From Deltaproteobacteria bacterium (lineage in GTDB: Bacteria; Myxococcota_A; Polyangia; Polyangiales; JADJMO01): a DNA stretch of 56,678 bases. The notes under the pieces are model-generated. The model was not told where the DNA came from. It was given only the letters and a program-made list of their open reading frames with translations, and made no database searches. Position 1 is the first letter of the stretch; the number at the start of each line of letters is the position of its first letter. The position numbers and the translations under genes were made by a program. Location of the stretch: positions 1 to 56,678 of the forward strand of contig JACPFM010000098.1 in NCBI GenBank assembly GCA_016182965.1, written 5' to 3'. Positions 25,118-33,446 of this stretch are shown here, piece after piece.

Positions 25118-27064
25118 ATGACCGACTACGATCTCTCGCACGAAAAGTACCTCGCGGAGCGCGGGCCGGCCCGGCCCGGCTTCGTGCGCACGTCCCGGTA
25201 CCTGGTGATGCGCGACGGCGCGCGGATCGCCGTCGACGTGTGCCTGCCGCGCGACCTCGGCTCGGCGCGCGTGCCCGCCATCGTGCGCTCGACGCGCTAC
25301 TTCCGTCGCTTCCGGCTCGCGCCGGCGCTCCGCGGACGGGTGCCCGACGTGGCGTTCGATCCGATGAACGCCCCGATGCGCGACCTCTTCACCGCGCACG
25401 GGTACGCCTGGATCGACGTCGACGCGCGCGGCTCGGGCGCGTCGTTCGGAGAGCGCCCCTGCCCCTGGTACATCGAGGGCGAGGTCCGCGACGGCGCCGA
25501 CATCGTCGACTGGATCGTCCGCCAGCCGTGGTCCAACGGGCGGGTGGGCGCGACCGGCGTCTCGTACGACGGCACCACGTCGGAGTTCCTGCTGTGGAAC
25601 CGACATCCGGCCGTCAGAGCGGTGGCGCCGCGGTTCTCGCTGTTCGACGCGTACGCCGACGTCGCGTTCCCCGGCGGCCTGCACCTCTCGTGGTTCACCG
25701 AGCTGTGGGGCGCGGCCAACGCCGCGCTCGATCGCAACCGGCCCGAGGAGATGGTCGCCACGGTGCTGTCGCTGCGGGCGCACGGCGCGCGCGATCCGAG
25801 CGTCGCCGACGAGGGCTCGCCCGCGCGTCGGCTCGTCTCGCTCCTCGGGGTCGGGCCGGCGCAGCGCGCGCTGCGCTCGACGCTGGCGACGGTGCTCGGC
25901 GGCGTGGCGCCGGTCGACGACGACCCGGACGGCGCGCTGCTGCAGGCGGCGATCGCGTCGCACGCCAACAACTACAACGTGCACCAGGGCGCGCTCGAGA
26001 CGACGTTCCGCGACGACGTGCCGCGCTCGGCGCCGCTGCCGGGCCAGAGCATCTCGGTGTTCAGCCCGTCGACGTACGTCGACGAGCTCCGCGCGTCGGG
26101 CGCGGCGGTGCTGCACTACAGCGGCTGGTTCGACGGCGCCTACCCGAACGCAGCGATCAAGCGCCACCGCGCGCTCTCCGGCCCGCACGATCAGCTGCTC
26201 ATCGGGCCGTGGGTGCACGGGGGCTTGCTCAACCTCGATCCGTCGATGCCCGCGCGCGACGCGACGTTCGATCACGCGGCCGAGCTCCTGCGCTTCTTCG
26301 ATCGTCACCTGTTGACCGACGCGAGGGAGGGGCCGCCGCCGCCGCGGGTGCGCACCTTCGCCATGGGCGCCGGCTGGCGCTCGTCGAGCACGTGGCCGCC
26401 GCCCGACGTGCGCGCCGAGACGCTGCAGCTCATCGCGGGCCGGAGGCTCGCGCCCGTCGCCGGCGCGCCTTGCAGGCCCGAGGTCGCCGTCGACGAATAC
26501 GTCGTCGATACGAGCGCGGGCACCGGGCGCCGCACGCGGTGGGAGACGCTGCTCTCGCCGTTCGTCCACGCCGACTGGCCCGATCGCGCGCGCCGACAGG
26601 GGCTGCTCGTCTACCAGACCGATCCGCTCGACCGCCACGTCGAGGTGACCGGGCACCCGGTGCTCGTGCTCTCGCTCGAGTCGACGACGCACGACGGCGC
26701 GATCTTCGCGTACCTCGAGGACGTCGCGCCCGACGGGCAGGTGCGCTGCATCACCGAGGGCATGCTGCGCACGATCCATCGCACGACGCTCGCGACCGAC
26801 GAGGCGACCGGGCTCCCGCGCGTCGAGGCGACGTTCCTCCGTCGCGACGCGCGCGCGCCGACGGCCGGCACGGTCACGCACGCGATCGAGCTGCTGCCGA
26901 CCTCGTGGATCTTCCGGCGAAGGCACCGGGTGCGCCTCGCGCTCGCGGGGGCCGACGTCGATCACTTCACCACGCCGCACGCACCCCGAGAGCGGCCCTT
27001 CTGGCGGGTGCACGTCGGCGGAGCGTCGCCCTCCCGGCTGATCCTGCCCGTCGCCCGGCGGTGA
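25118..27064 (+). CDS. CocE/NonD-family hydrolase (X-Pro dipeptidyl-peptidase S15 type)
   Basis: 648 residues with no signal peptide. The N-terminal alpha/beta-hydrolase domain (~20-400) has the triad S149 (GVSYDG), D339 (GWFDG) and H367 (GPWVHGG); DARGSGASFGE marks the family. The C-terminal ~200 residues are the jelly-roll domain found in CocE and glutaryl-7-ACA acylases (VTGHPVLVLSLES, LRTIHR). Members hydrolyse esters, amides or beta-lactam acyl chains; the substrate is not predictable. The protein is probably cytosolic, although the family often includes secreted members. It is not obviously in an operon; a promoter region for the next genes follows. Confidence 0.9.
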   Translation: MTDYDLSHEKYLAERGPARPGFVRTSRYLVMRDGARIAVDVCLPRDLGSARVPAIVRSTRYFRRFRLAPALRGRVPDVAFDPMNAPMRDLFTAHGYAWIDVDARGSGASFGERPCPWYIEGEVRDGADIVDWIVRQPWSNGRVGATGVSYDGTTSEFLLWNRHPAVRAVAPRFSLFDAYADVAFPGGLHLSWFTELWGAANAALDRNRPEEMVATVLSLRAHGARDPSVADEGSPARRLVSLLGVGPAQRALRSTLATVLGGVAPVDDDPDGALLQAAIASHANNYNVHQGALETTFRDDVPRSAPLPGQSISVFSPSTYVDELRASGAAVLHYSGWFDGAYPNAAIKRHRALSGPHDQLLIGPWVHGGLLNLDPSMPARDATFDHAAELLRFFDRHLLTDAREGPPPPRVRTFAMGAGWRSSSTWPPPDVRAETLQLIAGRRLAPVAGAPCRPEVAVDEYVVDTSAGTGRRTRWETLLSPFVHADWPDRARRQGLLVYQTDPLDRHVEVTGHPVLVLSLESTTHDGAIFAYLEDVAPDGQVRCITEGMLRTIHRTTLATDEATGLPRVEATFLRRDARAPTAGTVTHAIELLPTSWIFRRRHRVRLALAGADVDHFTTPHAPRERPFWRVHVGGASPSRLILPVARR

Positions 27065-27074
27065 GGCCCCCCGT

Positions 27075-27091
27075 ATACAGGGTGCATACAG
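27075..27091 (+). repeat. Direct repeat ATACAG with 11-bp period before the TIGR02147 cassette
   Basis: ATACAG occurs at 27075-27080 and 27086-27091, one helical turn apart, inside an AT-richer patch containing GTATAC. CGCCGTAT is also repeated, at 27127-27134 and 27156-27163. Such spacing suits a dimeric regulator, possibly the TIGR02147 protein itself. Confidence 0.3.
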
Positions 27092-27160
27092 AACCTTGGC
27101 CGCCCCCCTGGCGCAAGGACGTGGCGCGCCGTATTTCATGGTGGAGCGGAACGGACGCCG

Positions 27161-27166
27161 TATACT
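27161..27166 (+). promoter_or_regulatory. Candidate -10 TATACT of the lipoprotein/TIGR02147 operon
   Basis: TATACT is the best -10 match in the 133-bp gap. It is followed 21 nt later by AGGAGGA (27187-27193), a strong Shine-Dalgarno sequence for the ATG at 27198. No good -35 at 17 nt, so activator dependence is possible. Confidence 0.5.
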
Positions 27167-27197
27167 GAATCCGTCCCGACCTTCCCAGGAGGACCCC

Positions 27198-28049
27198 ATG
27201 CGCATCGCTTCTTCCCTTCCCTTTCTGTTCGCGGCGCTCCTCGCTTCTTCCGTCGCCGCCGTCGGCTGCAAGGACGGGAGCAAGACCGACACCGACGGCC
27301 TCGGCGCCGAGGCCGCCGCGCTGGTGAGCGACAACGACGAAGCCGACGAAGCCGAGGCGGAGCTCGAGGCGGGCATCGAGGAGCCCCTGAGCGGCGCCGT
27401 CTCCGGCGGCGAGATCGATCTGAGCGCCGACGACGGCGGCGCGGCGGAGAAGGCGCGCACCAACGCGGGCGTGTTCTTCAAGCCGGCCGGCTGCATCGTG
27501 AGCACCCGCGCGGCGAACGTGGTCACCCACGTGTTCACCAACTGCACCGGTCCCTGGGGCCTGACCAGCTTCAACGGCACGGTCGTCTCGACCTGGTCGA
27601 AGACGGCGACCGGCCTCCAGGTCGTGCACAAGGCCGATGACTTCAAGATCAACGGCGCGACCGTCGATCACACGGTGACCATCGGCTACTCGAAGGCCGG
27701 CGGCGTCTACACGCGCACGCGCAACGGCGCGTCGACCGGCACGACCGCCGCCGGCAAGGCGATCACGCACAGCGCCAGCTACGTGACCACCTACGACTCG
27801 ATCGCGCGCTGCATCAAGCGCGACGGCTCCGGGAGCACCACCATCGGCGGCGCGTCGTTCTCGCGCTCGATCAAGGGCTACGAGCGCTGCGGCATCGGCC
27901 TCGGCGGCTGCCCGAAGAGCGGCCTGATCACCCTTTCGCGGCCGAAGCTCGACGTCTCGCTGTCGTTCCCCGGCGGCCCGAAGGTCGACATCACGGTGAA
28001 CGGCAAGACGTATCACCGCGGCCTGCTCTGCAACGCCAGCGCGACCTGA
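27198..28049 (+). CDS. Lipoprotein, first paralogue of the TIGR02147 cassette
   Basis: 283 residues with a strong AGGAGGA ribosome-binding site. The signal ALLASSVAAVGC gives lipid-Cys 24. Residues ~50-75 are very acidic (DNDEADEAEAELEAG). The C-terminal two thirds form a Cys-containing beta-rich domain: CIVSTRAANVVT, NCTGPWGL, GYERCG, GGCPKSG and a terminal LLC. The same signature recurs in the gene at 28966, so the two are paralogues. The regulator-like gene at 28067 starts 17 nt after this stop. Function unknown; a surface or periplasmic sensor, inhibitor or adhesin is possible. Confidence 0.8.
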   Translation: MRIASSLPFLFAALLASSVAAVGCKDGSKTDTDGLGAEAAALVSDNDEADEAEAELEAGIEEPLSGAVSGGEIDLSADDGGAAEKARTNAGVFFKPAGCIVSTRAANVVTHVFTNCTGPWGLTSFNGTVVSTWSKTATGLQVVHKADDFKINGATVDHTVTIGYSKAGGVYTRTRNGASTGTTAAGKAITHSASYVTTYDSIARCIKRDGSGSTTIGGASFSRSIKGYERCGIGLGGCPKSGLITLSRPKLDVSLSFPGGPKVDITVNGKTYHRGLLCNASAT

Positions 28050-28066
28050 AACGACCGGAGCGCTCG

Positions 28067-28969
28067 ATGGCCGCCTCGAAGGACCCGAACCCGAAGCCGG
28101 CGAAGGCCGCGCGCACGCCGCCGAGCGTGAACGTCTTCGAGTTCCTCGACTATCGAGCGTTCCTCCGCGCCTACTACGACAGCGAGAAGAAGCGGCGCCC
28201 GGCGTTCTCGCACCGCTTCTTCTCGCGGCAGGCCGGGCTCCGCTCGCCGAACTTCCTCAAGCTGGTGATGGACGGCGAGCGGAACCTCGGGCCCGACACG
28301 GTGCCGAAGTTCGCGCAAGCGATCGGCCTGACCGGCGAGGCGGCGAGCTTCTTCACCGATCTGGTGGCCTTCAACCAGGCCGAGACGGTCGCCGACAAGA
28401 ACCGCGCGTTCGAGCGCATCTCGGCGTCGCGGCGGTTCCGGAGCGCGCGGCGCATCGAGGGCGATCTCTTCCAGTACCTCTCGCACTGGTACTACCCGGC
28501 GATCCGCGAGCTCGCCGCGCGCGCCGACTTCCAGGAGAGCCCGAGGTGGATCGCCGGCCAGCTCCGGCCCAAGATCCCGGTGGCCGAGGCGGACAAGGCG
28601 CTGACGCTGCTGCTCTCGCTCGGGCTCTTGGTGCGTGACGAGAAGACGGGGAAGATCGTGCGCGGAGAGCCGACGCTGACGACCGAGCACCAGGTGGTGA
28701 CCACGCTGGCCGTGCGCAATTTCCACCGGCAGATGCTCGAGCGCGCGTCCGACAGCATCGAGACGGTCAAGTCGCACCGGCGCGATCTGGCCGCGCTCAC
28801 CGTGTGCGTCCGGCCCGAGACGGCGGCGATCGTGAAGGAGCGCATCCACCGCTTCCGCGAGGAGCTCACCGCGATCTGCGACGCCGACGACGCCGGCTCG
28901 GTCGTGTATCAACTGAACGTGCAGTGGTTCCCTCTTTCGGTCACCCCGGGTGAGGAGGACGATCGATGA
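28067..28969 (+). CDS. TIGR02147-family protein (HTH-containing putative regulator)
   Basis: 300 residues with CCGGAG 6 nt before the ATG. Recognised by NVFEFLDYRAFLRAYY, FSHRFFSRQAGLRSPNFLKL, GERNLGPDT, FTDLVAFNQA, FHRQMLERASDSI and VYQLNVQWFPL, the conserved landmarks of TIGR02147, a family expanded in Fibrobacter, Bdellovibrio and myxobacteria. The N-terminal SRQAGLRSPNFLKLVMDGER region looks like an XRE-type helix-turn-helix, the rest like a winged-helix and helical effector part. DNA binding is inferred; no member function is firmly established to my knowledge. It sits between two paralogous lipoprotein genes and overlaps the second by ATGA. Confidence 0.88.
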   Translation: MAASKDPNPKPAKAARTPPSVNVFEFLDYRAFLRAYYDSEKKRRPAFSHRFFSRQAGLRSPNFLKLVMDGERNLGPDTVPKFAQAIGLTGEAASFFTDLVAFNQAETVADKNRAFERISASRRFRSARRIEGDLFQYLSHWYYPAIRELAARADFQESPRWIAGQLRPKIPVAEADKALTLLLSLGLLVRDEKTGKIVRGEPTLTTEHQVVTTLAVRNFHRQMLERASDSIETVKSHRRDLAALTVCVRPETAAIVKERIHRFREELTAICDADDAGSVVYQLNVQWFPLSVTPGEEDDR

Positions 28970-29829
28970 TCCGCAAGCTCCTCGGGTTGGTCGTGGTCGC
29001 CGTCGGGTGCAACAGCACCGGCGTCGGCAATCCGCCGAACGCGCCGGACGAGCTCTCGACGCAGGAGTCCGAGCTGGTCTCCGACGGCGGCGACGGCAAC
29101 CGCGCAGGCGACGGCGCGTCGTCGCTGGTCTCGATCCCGCTGCTGGCGCTCAAGACGGCCGATCAGCTCACGACCTCCGACGGCGCCGCGGCGGTCGGTG
29201 AGTGGTCGCGCGTCGCGTTCCAGCCAACGAGCTGCGTGACGAGCACGCGCGCGGCCAACGTCGTGACCTGGACCTTCACCGATTGTCAGGGCCCGTTCGG
29301 GCTCGCGCAGCTGAGCGGCAAGCTCATCGCGACGTACACCGCGCGTGCGCCGTCGAGCCTCGAGGTCGTGATCAAGAGCGAAGGGCTGAAGCTGGCGAGC
29401 GCCGAGGGCGTGTCGCTCGTACGCGCCGACGTCTCGATCGATGCGACCGCGATCCTGACCATCACCGCGACCGGCGCCCAGAACATCCGCTGGCAGGGGC
29501 TCTACACGGTCACGCTCCCGGCCAAGCGGATCGACCATCAGGCGGCCTACGAGCTGACGAAGGCGGCCGAGTGCATTCAGCTCGGCGGCACGGCGACCAC
29601 GACGCTGAATGACGCTCGCGGCAAACGCGGCGTGACGACGACGCTCACCGGCTACGAGCGCTGCGGCGTTCAGCGCGCGTGCCCGAACAGCGGCACCCTG
29701 ACGATCGACGCGAACCCCGGCGACTTCTGGGTCACGATCGAGTTCCTCGGCGGTCAGGCGATCGAGGTCGCCAGCAGCCAGTACCCCGAGCCGCGCACCA
29801 TCGTTAAAGGACTGCGCTGCATGCCGTGA
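28966..29829 (+). CDS. Lipoprotein, second paralogue of the TIGR02147 cassette
   Basis: 287 residues; the ATG overlaps the TIGR02147 stop codon (ATGA), so translation is probably coupled. The short signal MIRKLLGLVVVAVGC gives lipid-Cys 15. After an acidic/Ser linker, the domain shares CVTSTRAANVVT, DCQGPFGL, GYERCG, ACPNSG and a terminal LRC with the gene at 27198, including about six cysteines in matching order. The two copies are otherwise clearly diverged, so the duplication is old. It ends 11 bp from the convergent FGE-domain gene. The function is unknown. Confidence 0.8.
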   Translation: MIRKLLGLVVVAVGCNSTGVGNPPNAPDELSTQESELVSDGGDGNRAGDGASSLVSIPLLALKTADQLTTSDGAAAVGEWSRVAFQPTSCVTSTRAANVVTWTFTDCQGPFGLAQLSGKLIATYTARAPSSLEVVIKSEGLKLASAEGVSLVRADVSIDATAILTITATGAQNIRWQGLYTVTLPAKRIDHQAAYELTKAAECIQLGGTATTTLNDARGKRGVTTTLTGYERCGVQRACPNSGTLTIDANPGDFWVTIEFLGGQAIEVASSQYPEPRTIVKGLRCMP

Positions 29830-29839
29830 GCACGCGACT

Positions 29840-30580
29840 TCACCTGGCCCTGCAGCAACGGAAGCCCGCCTCGTACGAGCGGAACGTGCCCGGGTGCGCC
29901 GGGTTGACGAAGGCGCAGCTCGGGGGCGAGCCGCCGTAGCAACCGCTCCAGTAGCAGCCCTTCATCACGTGATCGTAGTTGTTCTTGTTCGGAAACGACC
30001 GCGTCACCCACTCGGCGACGTTGCCGGTGAGGTCGATCACGCCCTCGGTGGACACGCACTTGGTGCGACTGCCGCTCGGATCGCCTTGATAGAGGCGCTC
30101 GGCCTCCGCGATCGCCGCGTCGCTCGGGTACGTGCCGAGGACAGTCCAGTTCGGCGACCTCCAGGTCTTGTCGTCGTTGCAGGCGCCGCGCTGGTACGTC
30201 GAGCCGTAGGGGTACGGGAGCTTCGCCGCGCCCTGACAGGCGCGCACCCACTCGGCCTCGGTGCACAGCCGCTTGCCGCGCGCGGCGCACCACTTCTCGC
30301 CGTCAGGCGCGGTCTGGAACGCGAGCGGCTTCGCGCCGGCGACGTTGGGCGCTTCGTAGCGATCGATGCAGAAGCCGGGGAGCGCGATCATGTCGGCGGG
30401 GCAGGTCGACCCGGCGTCTTCGGTCGCGTCCTCGAGGGCGTCCTCGAGGGCGTCCTCGAGGGCGTCCTCGGGGACCTCGGGAGACCACGTGTCCGCTGGC
30501 CCGGCCCCCTCCGGCGCGGCCGACTCGCCGCAGCCCGGGAGCAGCGCGACGAGCAGGAGCGTCGTGATTCGGAGGGTCAT
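29840..30580 (-). CDS. FGE-sulfatase (SUMF1)-domain lipoprotein
   Basis: 246 residues. The lipobox LLPGC puts the lipidated Cys at 17. A linker with tandem EDAL repeats is followed by a formylglycine-generating-enzyme-like domain: FCIDRYEAPN, RGKRLCTEAEWVRACQG, DLTGNVAEWVTRSF and a terminal YEAGFRCC. These are the conserved structural motifs of the fold. Many bacterial members are not sulfatase-activating enzymes and act as binding or structural modules; no sulfatase gene is seen nearby and the domain is short. Surface location and extra cysteines suggest a disulfide-stabilised extracytoplasmic protein. Confidence 0.82.
   Translation of the reverse strand: MTLRITTLLLVALLPGCGESAAPEGAGPADTWSPEVPEDALEDALEDALEDATEDAGSTCPADMIALPGFCIDRYEAPNVAGAKPLAFQTAPDGEKWCAARGKRLCTEAEWVRACQGAAKLPYPYGSTYQRGACNDDKTWRSPNWTVLGTYPSDAAIAEAERLYQGDPSGSRTKCVSTEGVIDLTGNVAEWVTRSFPNKNNYDHVMKGCYWSGCYGGSPPSCAFVNPAHPGTFRSYEAGFRCCRAR
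30427..30474. repeat. 12-bp in-frame repeat encoding EDAL units
   Basis: Four near-identical copies of GTCCTCGAGGGC on the plus strand lie inside the lipoprotein linker of the FGE-domain gene. Copy number can change without breaking the frame. Confidence 0.75.
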
Positions 30581-30600
30581 CGAACGACTCGCGCGATCCG

Positions 30601-30606
30601 AGCGTA
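30601..30606 (-). promoter_or_regulatory. Candidate -10 TACGCT of the FGE-domain lipoprotein gene
   Basis: TANNNT hexamer on the minus strand, 20 nt before the ATG at 30580, giving a leader of about 14 nt. No clear -35. Confidence 0.25.
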
Positions 30607-30740
30607 ACAGACGAGCACGGGCCCGGAAGACGGACGCGATCGGGGCTCGCTCGTCGTCGGAACGCCTGCGTGCAGCGTCTCGTAGCCGATGCCGAATCCC
30701 CGCCGCTCGACGGTGCCTCGCGCCCGCGGTAACGGCGGGC

Positions 30741-31544
30741 ATGAACGATCGCGTGGTGTTGATCACGGGGGCCTCCTCGGGCATCGGGCGCGCGCTCGCG
30801 CAGGAGTACGCGCGACGCGGGGCGCGGCTGGCGCTGGTCGCGCGGCGGAGGGAGCGCCTCGAGGATCTCGCGAATGCCCTCGGTCCGCGCGCCGTCGCGG
30901 TGCAGGGCGACGTCTGCCGCGACGGCGATCTCGACCGCGCGGTCGACGAGGTCCTCCGCGCGTTCGGGCGCATCGACGTGGTGGTGGCCAACGCCGGCTT
31001 CTCGGTCAACGGCGCGCTCGATCGGATCACCGTCGACGACTACCGGCGCCAGCTCGAGACCAACGTGTTCGGGGTGCTCCGCACCATCTACGCCACGCTC
31101 GACGCCGTGAAGGCGTCACGCGGCGCCTACGCGCTGGTCGGCAGCGTCTCCGGCTTCGTCTCGGTGCCGGGCTACACCGCATACTCGATGAGCAAATACG
31201 CGGTGCGCGCGCTCGCCGAGGGTCTCGACGTCGAGCTGCGGCCGCACGGCGTCTCGGTCACCCACGTCGCGCCGGGGTTCGTCGAGAGCGAGATCCGCTC
31301 GGTCGACAACCGCGGCACCTACCGCGCCGAGTCGGCCGATCCGGTGCCCTCGTGGATCGTCGTCCCGAGCCCGAAGGCCGCGCGCGAGATCGCCGACGCG
31401 ATCGACGCGCGCCGCAGCGAGGCGGTGATCACCCGGCACGGCCGCGTGTTCGCCGCGCTCAGCCGCCACCTGCCGTGGCTCGTCCACCGCACGCTCGGCT
31501 TCGGCGCGCGGTTCATTCCGCAGATCGACCAGGCGGGCGGGTAG
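30741..31544 (+). CDS. Short-chain dehydrogenase/reductase
   Basis: 267 residues. TGASSGIG (9-16), NAG at 84-86, and the catalytic Ser135/137, Tyr148 and Lys152 (YSMSK) define a classical SDR. The longer C-terminus (ITRHGRVFAALSRHLPWLVHRTLGFGARFIP) resembles the membrane-associating tail of the DltE / 11-beta-HSD-like SDRs. It probably oxidises or reduces a hydrophobic alcohol or ketone with NAD(P). It diverges from the FGE-domain gene (about 160 bp gap) and is followed 143 bp later by a membrane protein. Confidence 0.83.
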   Translation: MNDRVVLITGASSGIGRALAQEYARRGARLALVARRRERLEDLANALGPRAVAVQGDVCRDGDLDRAVDEVLRAFGRIDVVVANAGFSVNGALDRITVDDYRRQLETNVFGVLRTIYATLDAVKASRGAYALVGSVSGFVSVPGYTAYSMSKYAVRALAEGLDVELRPHGVSVTHVAPGFVESEIRSVDNRGTYRAESADPVPSWIVVPSPKAAREIADAIDARRSEAVITRHGRVFAALSRHLPWLVHRTLGFGARFIPQIDQAGG

Positions 31545-31663
31545 GGACGCCGGCGGCAGCGACTGCTTGCCGTCCGTGGGTCTGCTTCGGCGATGCTCGG
31601 CCCTTCGCCGACCAGACCGCCGTCGGAGACGAGCTTCTGACCCTGCTCGCCATACGAGCCAGG

Positions 31664-31669
31664 TATTCT
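31664..31669 (+). promoter_or_regulatory. Candidate -10 TATTCT before the zinc-ribbon membrane protein
   Basis: TANNNT hexamer 18 nt before the ATG at 31688, giving a leader of about 12 nt. No clear -35. Confidence 0.3.
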
Positions 31670-31687
31670 CGGGCACGGGGCCACGCG

Positions 31688-32224
31688 ATGCAGCCTTGTC
31701 CTGAGTGCGGGTACGCAGACAACCGTGACGGCGCGCTCACGTGCAACCTCTGCGGGCGCATCCTGCGGAGAGAGCGCTCGCCCAGGCCGGAGGCCGAGGC
31801 TCCGCCGCCCCGACGTGCGCGCGAGGACAAAGAGCGGATCCCCTACGTCACCGAGCTGACGCCCCACCCGCCGGTGCCGCCGCCGCCGAAGCCGCGAGCG
31901 ATACCCGAGGGCGTGCTCCCGGCGGTCGTGTTCGGGCCCCTCATCGCGCTCGGCATCCTCTGGGCGGCCCACGGCATGTACGTGGACTTCGCAGAGGCGG
32001 AGCGCACGAACGGGCCGGTGCAGGGCAACGCGGTCATGGTCCTGCTCTACATGATCGGCGGGAAGTGGCTGCCGACGTCGCTGCTCGCGATCGTCGGCCT
32101 GGCGTTCGCGCTCGTCGGCGTCGCCGGAGCGTTCGAGCTCGTGCGCTTCTACCTTCGCGTCGGGCCCTACCGAGCCGGCGCCCTCGAGCGCTCGATCGAA
32201 GACGCTCCCGACGACGCCGAGTGA
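31688..32224 (+). CDS. Zinc-ribbon membrane protein, unknown function
   Basis: 178 residues. The N-terminus carries a CPECGY ... CNLCGR zinc ribbon (residues ~4-24), then a Pro/Arg/Glu-rich linker (~30-75) and two membrane helices (~80-100 and ~125-150), ending in an acidic tail. Similar zinc-ribbon plus two-helix proteins are common in myxobacteria and usually annotated as hypothetical; the ribbon should face the cytoplasm. No catalytic signature. It converges on the Cys-rich lipoprotein gene. Confidence 0.7.
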   Translation: MQPCPECGYADNRDGALTCNLCGRILRRERSPRPEAEAPPPRRAREDKERIPYVTELTPHPPVPPPPKPRAIPEGVLPAVVFGPLIALGILWAAHGMYVDFAEAERTNGPVQGNAVMVLLYMIGGKWLPTSLLAIVGLAFALVGVAGAFELVRFYLRVGPYRAGALERSIEDAPDDAE

Positions 32225-32315
32225 CGCCTCACACGACAGCCGCAGTTGCCGCAGACGTTGCAGAGATCGGGGACGAGCCGTCGCAAGCACTCCCCCTCGG
32301 TGCTGCATGACCGAA

Positions 32316-33446
32316 TCAGGGGCAGACGCTCGCGGCAACGCACGTCGGCCACTTGGCCCCCGGGGCGCCCGGGCAACAGACGGACCCCGGGGCATAGGCG
32401 CCGCACAGAGAGCACGGACAGCTCGTGCAGCCGATCGCGGGCGTGGTGGCGACGCAGGCGCCGTTTGCGCAGACTTGCCCGGCCGCGCACGGGCGATCGC
32501 ACGAGCCGCAGTTGAGCGGATCGCGCAGGAGATCGACGCACGAGCGACCGCACAGCGTCCGCGGCGCGCTGCACTTCTTGCCGCACGTCGTGCCTTCGCA
32601 GATGTCGTTCACGCCCGAGGTGCACGTCTGCCCGCACGAGCCGCAGTTGAGCGGATCGCTGCTCAGGTCGACGCAAGCCGCCCCGCAGCGCGCGAGCCCC
32701 GGACGGCACGCGCAGGTGCCCGCGCCTCCGCAGACCTCGCGTGGGCCGCAGGGCGAACCGCAGGACCCGCAGGCGAGCGCGTCGTCGCTGGTCGCGACGC
32801 AACGATCCGTGCAGAGCGTCGCGCTGGGCGCGCAGCCGCACTCGCCTGCTGCGCACCCCGAGAACGGGGTCGGGCACTTGCTGCCGCAGGCGCTACAGTG
32901 AAGCGGGTCCGCCTGCAGGTCTGCGCACGTGCCCGCGCACTCGGCGTAGCCCGGCTTGCAGGCGCACTTCCCCGCGACGCACTCGCCCCCGGGCCCGCAG
33001 GCGATGCCACAGCCGCCGCAGTTGGCGCCGTCGGTCGTCGGATCGACGCACCGGCCGCCGCACGCGAGCAGCGGACTCGGACACGCGCAGGCTCCGGCGG
33101 TGCAGGTCGCCCCGGGCGGACAGGCGCTGCCGCAGGCGCCGCAGTGCGCGTTGTTCGTCCGCGTGTCGACGCAGGAGCCGGAGCACCCGACGAGACCGCC
33201 GGGGCACTGACACGTCCCGCCGACGCACGGCACCCCGGCCGGGCACGAGTTGCCGCAGCGGCCGCAGTGCTGTTCGCTGTTGGTCGGATCCACACACGTC
33301 GCGCCGCAGCGAAGGCTCGTTCCACTGCACGGAGCGGCGTCGATGGCGTCGGCGTCCGGCGCGCCCGCAGGGTACGGCTCGGTGCCGTTCAGCCCGGCGA
33401 TCGCCTGGCATCCGAGCAGCAGCGTCGCGAACCACAATCTGCTCAT
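32316..33446 (-). CDS. Cys-rich repeat lipoprotein, last gene of the kinase operon
   Basis: 376 residues. The signal WFATLLLGC gives lipid-Cys 13. Seven or eight ~40-residue repeats follow the pattern CGxxCVDxxxDPxNCGxCGxxC, ending CxxGxCxC (e.g. CVDLSSDPLNCGSCGQTC). The pattern suggests an elongated, disulfide-linked rod on the cell surface. Its ATG overlaps the stop of the preceding TPR-like gene (ATGA), which ties it to the Ser/Thr kinase operon. Repeats of this kind are frequent in myxobacterial lipoproteins; no enzymatic function is implied. After the stop, a Cys-rich stretch continues in another frame (see findings). Confidence 0.82.
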   Translation of the reverse strand: MSRLWFATLLLGCQAIAGLNGTEPYPAGAPDADAIDAAPCSGTSLRCGATCVDPTNSEQHCGRCGNSCPAGVPCVGGTCQCPGGLVGCSGSCVDTRTNNAHCGACGSACPPGATCTAGACACPSPLLACGGRCVDPTTDGANCGGCGIACGPGGECVAGKCACKPGYAECAGTCADLQADPLHCSACGSKCPTPFSGCAAGECGCAPSATLCTDRCVATSDDALACGSCGSPCGPREVCGGAGTCACRPGLARCGAACVDLSSDPLNCGSCGQTCTSGVNDICEGTTCGKKCSAPRTLCGRSCVDLLRDPLNCGSCDRPCAAGQVCANGACVATTPAIGCTSCPCSLCGAYAPGSVCCPGAPGAKWPTCVAASVCP

